38,899 nucleotides of DNA, taken from positions 1 through 38,899 of the IMG/VR virus record IMGVR_UViG_3300044511_000044. One strand, written 5' to 3'. A program made the position numbers and the translations under genes. A model generated the notes under the pieces. The model searched no databases. It worked only from the letters and a program-made list of their open reading frames with translations, and had not been told where the DNA came from. Position 1 is the stretch's first letter. Every line of letters starts with the position of its first letter. Source of the stretch: a virus. Below are positions 32,856 to 38,899 of this stretch, one piece after another.

Positions 32856-34544
32856 ATGGATAACAAAGAAACTACCCCAGAGGTAGAAATCAAGAATTGC
32901 GCGGGAGACTTCTTGTACTTCTGCGAAACATACGTCAAAGTCATCCACCCCATTCGGGGACTCGTCAATTTCAAGCTCTACGACTATCAGAAGCGGTACG
33001 TGAAGGCACTAGCCGATCACCGCTTTGTAATCGCTCCCAAATTCCGTCAAGGCGGCTTCACCACCCTAACCTGTGCGTGGCTGCTCTGGCGGTTTTTGTT
33101 TAAGCAGGACGAAGCCAACATGGTCATGACCAAGAGCGACCGCGAGGCGTGCTATACCAGCAGTACCGTCCGTAGAATGATCGACTACTTGCCAGAATTC
33201 CTCAAACCGAAAATGAGCAAGTGTAACGACCACTCATTGGTCTCAGAAGACACCAACTGCAAGATGTGGTTTCTCACCTGCGAGGCCGCTTGCGGTCGCG
33301 CCATCAACTATCTGTTCATCGACGAGCCAGCGTTCATCAAGGATATGGACAAGCACTGGAAGGCTATGTACCCCGTGCTGTCCACCGGTGGGCATTGCAT
33401 CGCTACGTCGAGTGTCAACGGGGCTGAGGGCTGGTTCTTTGAGACAGTCAAGGGCGCGTTCGAGAAGAAGAACGATTTCTTCTTGTTCACCGCTGAGTAC
33501 CACGAGCACCCCGACTACAACGACCCGAATTGGGTGGCCCAAACGCGGAGAAACCTCGGCGACCGTGGCTGGCGTCAGGAAGTGCTCTGCGAATTCCTCA
33601 AAAAGCAGTCGCTCAAGGATCGACTGAGGGAGGGCGTGGATTTCCTCTGTGAGATCACTGCCGTCGAGGAGGAGGACTTCATCAAGCGGAAAGAGGCCGA
33701 GTTCAAGGCGAAGTACGGTTCCACACAGGAGTTCCTCAACAAGCGCAAGGACGAACGCAAGAAGGAGGATTGGAAGATCAGGACGAATGCGGACAAGGCC
33801 AAGCTGGTCTTCGAAGACTGCGACTACAACTTCGAGCATGGCTATGACAGTGAAGAATGCGACATGAACTTCTGTGATTGGGTCTACAAAATGACGGACT
33901 TCATCGAGCCTGTCAAGGAAGGCGACACCATCACAGTCAAAGCCGATAGGCCCAAGCCACATGTCCACGAGTTCGCCAAGCTCAGCCACGATGAAATCAA
34001 GAGCATCTTTAAGAAGGATCATGAGGGGTACAAGGCTGATGAAGTCAAGCACCCCAAGTTCGCCGAGCAACGGTACGGAAATGCCGAGGAGATGGCTGAA
34101 TTGTTCTCTGATCTCGGGGATGATTCTTGGAAAAAACGGCTTCAGAAGCAGAAAAACTGGTGGCACCAACTCGAAGATCGGATCGAGTATTACTGTGATC
34201 CTGATATACTAGCGCTGTCTGGAATTATCACTAAGGCAGAGGCGGCGTCAATGGGGAATTGTCCCCTGCGACCAGACCTCGTGATTCTACATAAGTTGAC
34301 GGAGAGCGGCGATTTCCCAGAGAATATCGCCTTGAGCTTCTTAGGAGGCCATCTGTGCGTCAACGAAGTTCCCACTCGAATCAAGGAAGAAGACGTGAGG
34401 GATGCCTATAATGGCTTCTATGCGCTAACTTCTCACAAGGAGGCCGTAGATACGGTGGTTGGCTTATTGAAAGAGAAGCTGAAGCCACTGTTTGGAACGG
34501 AGGAGAAGGATGGCATTACAGGATCACTTACACAAAAGGAGTGA
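32856..34544 (+). CDS. Terminase large subunit, ATPase part
   Basis: A 562-residue protein. The adenine-binding N-terminus (FKLYDYQKRYVKAL) is followed by a divergent Walker A, FRQGGFTT at residues 63-70, where Phe68 takes the place of the lysine in RQ-x-GK-[ST]T. Walker B is YLFIDEPAF with Asp156 and Glu157; the coupling motif is CIATSSVNG. The ATPase module ends at WRQEVLCEFLKK near 249-260. A phage terminase usually continues with an RNase-H-like nuclease carrying a D-x-A-x-G strand and further Asp residues; I see none. Instead the remaining 300 residues are charged and helical (KRKEAEFKAKYGST, then KKRLQKQKNWWHQLEDRIEY). It packages DNA at the portal. The nuclease may be a separate gene elsewhere, or be lost. 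Confidence 0.82.
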   Translation: MDNKETTPEVEIKNCAGDFLYFCETYVKVIHPIRGLVNFKLYDYQKRYVKALADHRFVIAPKFRQGGFTTLTCAWLLWRFLFKQDEANMVMTKSDREACYTSSTVRRMIDYLPEFLKPKMSKCNDHSLVSEDTNCKMWFLTCEAACGRAINYLFIDEPAFIKDMDKHWKAMYPVLSTGGHCIATSSVNGAEGWFFETVKGAFEKKNDFFLFTAEYHEHPDYNDPNWVAQTRRNLGDRGWRQEVLCEFLKKQSLKDRLREGVDFLCEITAVEEEDFIKRKEAEFKAKYGSTQEFLNKRKDERKKEDWKIRTNADKAKLVFEDCDYNFEHGYDSEECDMNFCDWVYKMTDFIEPVKEGDTITVKADRPKPHVHEFAKLSHDEIKSIFKKDHEGYKADEVKHPKFAEQRYGNAEEMAELFSDLGDDSWKKRLQKQKNWWHQLEDRIEYYCDPDILALSGIITKAEAASMGNCPLRPDLVILHKLTESGDFPENIALSFLGGHLCVNEVPTRIKEEDVRDAYNGFYALTSHKEAVDTVVGLLKEKLKPLFGTEEKDGITGSLTQKE

Positions 34545-34752
34545 TAGTTCCTTACAGATAAGGGACAATTACGCCCCCATCGAATTGATGTGGGAAGACG
34601 AAGTGAGGGATGAGGTAATTGCACCCATGCCAATGCTTCGTAGGAATTACAAAGAACTAGAAGTTGAGTTTACGGCTTACATGACGCAGCTTGACATACT
34701 AGACAAAATAGAAAGGAACCTGAAATGGGAGAATGTATTCACAAGTTTGTGA
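34510..34752 (+). CDS. Small protein overlapping terminase end, unknown
   Basis: An 80-residue protein. ATG 34510 follows GGAGGAGAAGG and lies inside the last 35 bases of the terminase gene; a TTG at 34492 would be longer but is less likely. The chain is acidic and helical (LMWEDEVRDEVIAPMPML, EVEFTAYMTQLDILDKIERN). No family is recognised. Its end overlaps the next gene by 28 bases. Close coupling to the terminase suggests a packaging accessory role, which I infer only from position. Confidence 0.5.
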   Translation: MALQDHLHKRSDSSLQIRDNYAPIELMWEDEVRDEVIAPMPMLRRNYKELEVEFTAYMTQLDILDKIERNLKWENVFTSL

Positions 34753-35216
34753 ACGATCTCGGCGTGGCCGCGTATATCCTAATGCACGGCTACGCTGTCA
34801 TCGGCAAGAAGGCACGCTCGATCTACTTCGAGTGTGAAAATGAGGAGTCATCTAAGGAGTTCGACCGTCTGGTACTTGAGTATCAGCCGCCGAACGACTT
34901 CTACACGTTTGACTCCTGCCTGATGTTCTTGAAGAAGATCAACGAGACAGTCCCCGAAAACCTCAACCCAGAGATCCATAAGGTGGTTAATGACCTCGGC
35001 GTGGCAGCATATCTGATCATGCACGAGTATCGCCCTAAGAGTCTTGGTTGTAAGGTGATCGGCAAGAAGGGCAAATTCGTCTACTTCGAGCACCCCGAGG
35101 GCAAGGGAGAGGACTTCGAGAGGCTGTCTTATCAGTACCTACCGAGCCAGTTCCAGACCTACGATTCAAACCTAATGGCTCTGAAGAAAATTGGCGAGTA
35201 CATGCCGCGCAAATGA
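34725..35216 (+). CDS. Tandem-duplicated small-domain protein (DUF5659-like?)
   Basis: A 163-residue protein made of two copies of a domain of about 73 residues, at residues 6-78 and 85-158. Both begin H-K-x-V-NDLGVAAY-[IL]-[LI]-MH, carry VIGKK, a YFE strand and a Y-Q strand, and end in an F-x-TYDS/FDS and LKKI helix. The DNA repeats the phrase around CTCGGCGTGGC, so the duplication is fairly recent. The pattern recalls DUF5659-type small domains seen in phages, but I hold this lightly. No function is known. ATG 34725 overlaps the previous gene. Confidence 0.65.
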   Translation: MGECIHKFVNDLGVAAYILMHGYAVIGKKARSIYFECENEESSKEFDRLVLEYQPPNDFYTFDSCLMFLKKINETVPENLNPEIHKVVNDLGVAAYLIMHEYRPKSLGCKVIGKKGKFVYFEHPEGKGEDFERLSYQYLPSQFQTYDSNLMALKKIGEYMPRK

Positions 35217-35263
35217 AAACCCCTCCTGCTATATACCGTTATCAAGCTTGGAGAGGGTAAAAC
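35217..35263 (+). promoter_or_regulatory. Spacer with possible promoter and strong ribosome site
   Basis: The 47 bases hold CTATATACCGTTAT, an AT-rich element that could serve as a -10 or phage late-type promoter, then GGAGAGGG 6 bases before ATG 35264. The ribosome site is clear; the promoter is a guess from composition. Confidence 0.35.
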
Positions 35264-38200
35264 ATGATGCAGAGCTTTGCGAATTATCGGAAAAGAGAGC
35301 TTAAGAGCAAGATCTACACGTCACCTGTCAGTGAAGCCATTGACAGATTTATGGACGTATTAAGGATCGACTTGCTTGAGAAAGTACGACTGCCCGACCT
35401 CGTAGTCGAGGGAAACACGGTCCTGAATACTTCGTACAATGTCGTCCGCAAGGAAGACTACCAACAAGTCAAGACTCTGATTGAAGCTCTGATCCAGCAC
35501 TACAAGGCCAATCTATATCTCGGTCTATTGGAAGAGGCGGCAGCAGCCGCTTCTTCTTCGGCTGCCGCATCAAACCCCCACGCAGCATTCGAAGCCGAGC
35601 TTATCGACCAAGTGACGAAGATGTGTGATGAACTGAAGAATCAGGTCATGACCATCCTCGGTTCTACCCGCTCCTCCGCAGCAGCACCAGCAGATGACGA
35701 AGATAGCGAACTGGCATCATCTTCCAGTGGAACCCCAAGAAGGCCAGCACCTACGCCACGGTCCTCGCGGCCCGGCGCAGGACGTTCGGCACCTGTGGTT
35801 GACGACGAAGATGCTTACTCTGTCGGCGATGACGGCGATGACGGCTATGACGGAGACATGGCCCCAGCACCGGGGGGCAGACGATCTGCCCCGAGACCCG
35901 GTGGTGCTCCGGGCGGGCACGACTGGTCACGCGGCTCGCACGGCTGGGGTGGCGCAACACCGCACCCGACGCCTTATCCCGGCCAAGAGTTCAAACGTGA
36001 CCCGTGGAGCGGCTTCAAGCCAGCGAACTACGGCGACTTCCGACCGTCTGACGGTTATTGGGGAGGCTTCAAGCGTCTGCTCGGCGGAATGGTGCCGCAG
36101 TTCGTTAGAAGGCTCTGGCACGGCCACCCGTACCGCCCGATGGCTAAGGAACACTCCGAGCGCATCGAAACTCTGTTCTTAGAGAATGCTGATGCCGTCA
36201 TGCAGTTGATTGACGACTTCAAGGTCAGACTTATCACATACATCAGGGACCGCATCAGGGTGATCTCCTCTTCGGCCAGCGGCACCACACCCCTTACAGG
36301 TGGCGGCGGTGGCCCCGGCTCGCTCCCCGGAGTATCCAAGCCGCGTGTTGTCACCGGCCCAGAAGACGCCGCAAGTGGAACACTGCCGGTCACAGGCCGC
36401 GAAGAAGGCGGCGTTGGCGGCGGCGGTAGCGCAGCAAGATCGGCAAAAGCCGTAAACCCAGATGTCATCGACCCGAGCAAGACAACCGCCTTAGAAAAGG
36501 CGGCTCTCGGTGGAAACCCAGAAGCCAAAGAGGAAATCAACGAACACTTGACGAACCTGCGTGTAGCTTGCGAGGCCCTCGGCCTCGAAGTGAGCTACAC
36601 TGATCGCTGGGGCGGCAAACAACTGTCAATGGCTAAGCTACTCATCAACGGCAAGCCAGTCAGCGAGTCGCACAATAAGCCAGCGTTCATGAAGCACATC
36701 ATCAACAAGATCTACACCGATCCACACTTGATGGGGCAGACACTCACAAACACACAAGCTGGTTCAAAAACAGATCGTGTCAGCGGACGAGTCTTCCAGC
36801 GTGTCGTCACTTGGCTTGGCGGTATTACCGGCAAGGGCAACCGACTTGGAACCATGTTAGAGATCCTGTTGAAGTTGGGTGCCAAGCTACGCGGGGGCAA
36901 AGCTGCCGCATCACCAGCAATCACTCAATCACCAGCAGTCCTTCCGGGCGCGGGTGGAGGCGCAGCGTCGTCGCCAGCCGATGCTGGACTGGCAACAAGT
37001 GCTCCTGTGGGCACAGCGAAGGGGCGCAAGCCTCGCGCCACCGGGTTAGGAACGGACACAGTGCCGGTGAACGCAGAAGCACCCCCATCTGATAAGGCAA
37101 CTCTCCCTGTAACCCCACGAGAAGGCGAACCAAAACCTGCCACCGCAGGCGTGATGGACCCACAGGCGTTTGTCAAGGAGTTGCAGACGAAACACACGAA
37201 TACTTGGAATAAACTCGTCAAAGCTCTTGGCGAAGATAAGGTTCTTGAAGCAATTTCGGCGGCTCTTCGTGAAATGGAGCCTGAGAAAGTTATGCGAGGC
37301 TTGGTGGCGAAAGCCGCAGAAATGCCAGACGTAGTACCGGATCAGCCTGTTGTTGAGAAACCTGCCAGTCCTGTTGTTAAGAAGCCTGCTGCTACCACTA
37401 CAGGCGCAGTCTCGCCTCCTGTTGAAGAACCGGCGAGTTCTGCCAGTTCTGTCACCCCTCTGTCTAGCCCCCCAACTGCGGCACCACCAGTTGATAAACT
37501 TGGCGGCTTGAGAAAGAGACTGGATGCCGAAGCTGAAGGAAGCCCAGAACTTAAGGAACTCCTCACGCATCTTGACAAGCACCTGACACCCGAAGAGCTA
37601 ACCGCTCTGATCGGCGACCGTGCGCATGACGATGATGCTGTGCTCGGCGATCTGCTTGATGCCCTCGATAAGAAAATCACAGGCGCAGCCGCCGCTCAAG
37701 GCGAAGCTGACGGAGCGGCTACGAAGTCCTCTCCATTACCAGTGCCCACCGGCAAGGTGGATGTTCCGGTGAAAGACAAGGTGGATGCTCCGGTAGCAAG
37801 TAAGGTGGATGCTCCTGCCGCAGAAGTAGATCCCGAGATCGAAGACATCAAGGCTCGACTGGCAAAGCTGGGAGGCAGTGATCCGAATCTTGCCACCTTC
37901 CGAGCAGCCCTTGAAAATCCGAAGAGCGCCGCAGCTTTGAAGGCACTCGTCCACTCAGACGATCCACAAGCAGCAACGCTCAGAAAGTTGTTGGGTATGG
38001 AAGACAAGAAGCCAGCAGCAGAACTAGGCGGCAAGAAAAAAGCACCAAAGCTTAAGACGCCAGATGTTGTAGCACCGCCAGATGTCGTAGCACCGCCAGC
38101 AGCAAAGCTAAAGACACCAGATGTCGTAGCACCGCCAGCAGCGGAACCAGAAGTTCCAGAGGATCTGGACGCGAAGGGCGATGAAGCCTACTTGAACTCG

Positions 38201-38533
38201 AAGGCTGTACTAGCCAAGAGACGCGACCTGTTCGATGCTCTCGGCAAGATGTATGACGATGATGAGATTAAGCCGATGAAAAAGGCCCTCATGAAGAAGG
38301 CCAACGACATCATCGCTCAAGGAGGTTCGGTTCGTGACGTGCTTTCAATGTTCGACGACGTGATCAACGCGGCTGCCGAAGTACCTGAGCTTACAAGAGG
38401 TAGCTCGAACAAGGCGGGCGGTCTGAATATGGACCACTTCCAGCCTCGGGTAGATGCCTTCATGAAGCAACTCAACGAAGCGAGACGCAACGGTAAGAAG
38501 TTCAGCGTGAAGAACCTACTTATGTTTTCCTAA
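35264..38533 (+). CDS. Large Ala/Pro/Gly-rich protein, unknown
   Basis: A 1089-residue protein. Residues 1-85 are a helical head (YRKRELKSKIYTSPVSEAID and IDLLEKVRLPDLVVEGN). Residues 90-275 are low-complexity Ala/Ser/Pro/Gly/Asp with repeated Arg-Pro runs. A helical block at about 275-330 (AKEHSERIETLFLENADAVM, then QLIDDFKVRLITYIRDRIRV) follows. The rest alternates helices (ALGLEVSYTDRWGGKQLSMA) with Pro/Ala/Lys/Val linkers. Two tandem repeats are noted separately. No catalytic motif was found. It is likely a structural, scaffold or prohead-core protein of the virion, judged by its place after the terminase; a portal-like fold is not evident. The ribosome site is GGAGAGGG. Confidence 0.55.
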   Translation: MMQSFANYRKRELKSKIYTSPVSEAIDRFMDVLRIDLLEKVRLPDLVVEGNTVLNTSYNVVRKEDYQQVKTLIEALIQHYKANLYLGLLEEAAAAASSSAAASNPHAAFEAELIDQVTKMCDELKNQVMTILGSTRSSAAAPADDEDSELASSSSGTPRRPAPTPRSSRPGAGRSAPVVDDEDAYSVGDDGDDGYDGDMAPAPGGRRSAPRPGGAPGGHDWSRGSHGWGGATPHPTPYPGQEFKRDPWSGFKPANYGDFRPSDGYWGGFKRLLGGMVPQFVRRLWHGHPYRPMAKEHSERIETLFLENADAVMQLIDDFKVRLITYIRDRIRVISSSASGTTPLTGGGGGPGSLPGVSKPRVVTGPEDAASGTLPVTGREEGGVGGGGSAARSAKAVNPDVIDPSKTTALEKAALGGNPEAKEEINEHLTNLRVACEALGLEVSYTDRWGGKQLSMAKLLINGKPVSESHNKPAFMKHIINKIYTDPHLMGQTLTNTQAGSKTDRVSGRVFQRVVTWLGGITGKGNRLGTMLEILLKLGAKLRGGKAAASPAITQSPAVLPGAGGGAASSPADAGLATSAPVGTAKGRKPRATGLGTDTVPVNAEAPPSDKATLPVTPREGEPKPATAGVMDPQAFVKELQTKHTNTWNKLVKALGEDKVLEAISAALREMEPEKVMRGLVAKAAEMPDVVPDQPVVEKPASPVVKKPAATTTGAVSPPVEEPASSASSVTPLSSPPTAAPPVDKLGGLRKRLDAEAEGSPELKELLTHLDKHLTPEELTALIGDRAHDDDAVLGDLLDALDKKITGAAAAQGEADGAATKSSPLPVPTGKVDVPVKDKVDAPVASKVDAPAAEVDPEIEDIKARLAKLGGSDPNLATFRAALENPKSAAALKALVHSDDPQAATLRKLLGMEDKKPAAELGGKKKAPKLKTPDVVAPPDVVAPPAAKLKTPDVVAPPAAEPEVPEDLDAKGDEAYLNSKAVLAKRRDLFDALGKMYDDDEIKPMKKALMKKANDIIAQGGSVRDVLSMFDDVINAAAEVPELTRGSSNKAGGLNMDHFQPRVDAFMKQLNEARRNGKKFSVKNLLMFS
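37754..37819 (+). repeat. 24-base tandem coding repeat
   Basis: Units start at 37754, 37778 and 37802 and encode KVDVPVKD, KVDAPVAS and KVDAPA, the last being partial. They form a Lys/Val/Pro linker in the large Ala-rich protein. Confidence 0.8.
38048..38143 (+). repeat. Coding repeat KLKTPDVVAPP
   Basis: The peptide KLKTPDVVAPP occurs twice, at 38048 and again near 38105, with an extra DVVAPP between them and AA after two of the copies. The DNA units differ by only a few synonymous bases, so expansion is recent. Confidence 0.8.
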
Positions 38534-38899
38534 GAGGTCGTAGGCATCGAAAGTGCGCTTGGTCTTTTCGGCCAGACGTTCGAGACTTTCGATGTCAACA
38601 AACGTGGCGTCGCCAGTATCGAGAGACTGATCAACATCGAAAACTGGCGACTCATCTAAGACCGGGAGTAACTCCCCGGTCTTTTTCTTTTCCGGGGGTT
38701 TTACTTCTGGTCTCATCAGATCGGTCTTGACCTTTGCCCCGGTCTGCTTCTCATACTCCGCAATCATGGCCGCGTGCTCAGGATTATTCGGGTCGAGTTC
38801 CATCTCCTCGTGGACAGAGATAATATGGGGCATGGCAAAAAAGCTGATCATATCGTTGTATGGGTGAGTGCCCCAGATACCATCTATGTTGACCTCCTC
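38516..38899 (-). CDS. Converging protein, 5' partial at window end, unknown
   Basis: The minus-strand frame is open from 38899, so the gene begins outside the window; the visible part is 127 residues. The read-out is protein-like (MPHIISVHEEMELDPNNPEH, then AAMIAEYEKQTGAKV, a Lys/Pro-rich hinge PEVKPPEKKKTGE, and SLERLAEKTKRTFDAYDLLG). Its stop lies 18 bases inside the end of the large Ala-rich gene. No family is recognised. Neither in-frame ATG (38851 or 38833) has a ribosome site, which supports an upstream start. Confidence 0.6.
   Translation of the reverse strand, partial: EEVNIDGIWGTHPYNDMISFFAMPHIISVHEEMELDPNNPEHAAMIAEYEKQTGAKVKTDLMRPEVKPPEKKKTGELLPVLDESPVFDVDQSLDTGDATFVDIESLERLAEKTKRTFDAYDLLGKHK
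38658..38691 (+). terminator. Rho-independent terminator for the large Ala-rich gene, inside the converging gene
   Basis: The stem AAGACCGGG (38658-38666) and CCCGGTCTT (38675-38683) has an 8-base loop and is followed by TTTTTCTTTT. The T-run is on the plus strand only, so it stops rightward transcription. It lies about 125 bases past the stop at 38533 and within the coding part of the minus-strand gene. Confidence 0.75.

Noticed and set aside
33243-34169. A 308-codon minus-strand open frame opposite the terminase
   Set aside because: It is antisense to the ATPase and charged regions of the terminase. Its Leu/Val-rich reading is the complement of Glu/Lys codons, and no start signal precedes it.
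32856-34544. Intein or intron within the terminase
   Set aside because: No splicing-motif blocks (N-terminal Cys/Ser, HN-[CS] end) or frame break are visible in the chain; the HNH gene is free-standing upstream.
1-38899. tRNA genes, CRISPR arrays, insertion sequences, integrase or attachment sites
   Set aside because: None was seen by eye. Coding density is close to complete, with no regularly spaced non-coding repeats and no transposase- or integrase-like protein.

Overview
The window is a densely packed stretch of a large contractile-tailed (myovirus-type) bacteriophage genome, or a prophage or metagenomic phage contig. Almost every base is coding. Genes abut or overlap by 1-28 bases, often as ATGA, TGATG or TAATG junctions, and start codons usually follow purine-rich GGAG/AAGGAG ribosome sites. 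I recognise tape-measure, hub, spike, wedge and terminase genes in the order typical of T4/P2-like contractile systems. I saw no rRNA, tRNA, CRISPR array or insertion sequence. Nothing here names the host, and family calls come from reading motifs by eye, without database searches.

Layout. (1) 2-16167, plus strand: tail and baseplate module. It holds the end of a tape-measure-like protein with an unusual five-copy repeat, a small baseplate protein, a gp53/LysM-like protein, a cysteine-rich hub, a cysteine-rich gp5/VgrG-type spike, a gp25-like wedge, a gp6/gpJ-like wedge, a very long gpI-like protein, several small tail-associated proteins and a GT-A-like putative glycosyltransferase. (2) 16164-16763, minus strand: a nucleoside 2-deoxyribosyltransferase-like enzyme inserted against the direction of its neighbours. 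(3) 16821-24650, plus strand: a coiled-coil protein, then three tandem paralogous PKD-domain proteins (two adjacent, the third separated by an HNH endonuclease gene), a possible DUF115-like protein and a small protein. (4) 24607-28230, minus strand: an accessory cluster with a full-length aldehyde dehydrogenase, a short UDP-glucose dehydrogenase-like enzyme and four small unknown genes; the ALDH-to-UGD part is translationally coupled. (5) 28242-31302, plus strand: two GT9-like glycosyltransferases, a second HNH gene, a probable virion protein followed by a textbook terminator, and a small unknown. (6) 31307-35216, plus strand: an actin/ParM-like ATPase, a third HNH gene whose start codon sits in a 13-bp hairpin, a terminase large subunit that appears to be ATPase-only, and two small genes, one a tandem duplication. 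(7) 35264-38899: a 1089-residue low-complexity protein and a converging gene that runs off the window.

How the parts may fit. The structural genes build the tail and baseplate and the terminase packages DNA. The glycosyltransferases, sugar-nucleotide dehydrogenase and ALDH could form a sugar-modification set for virion or host glycans (inference). The actin-like protein may organise or position phage DNA or virions (inference). The least explained items are the minus-strand ALDH/UGD cluster with its shared C-terminal peptide, the actin-like ATPase with a changed phosphate-2 motif, the hairpin-buried start codon, the repeat region of the tape measure, and the cysteine-loaded hub and spike.
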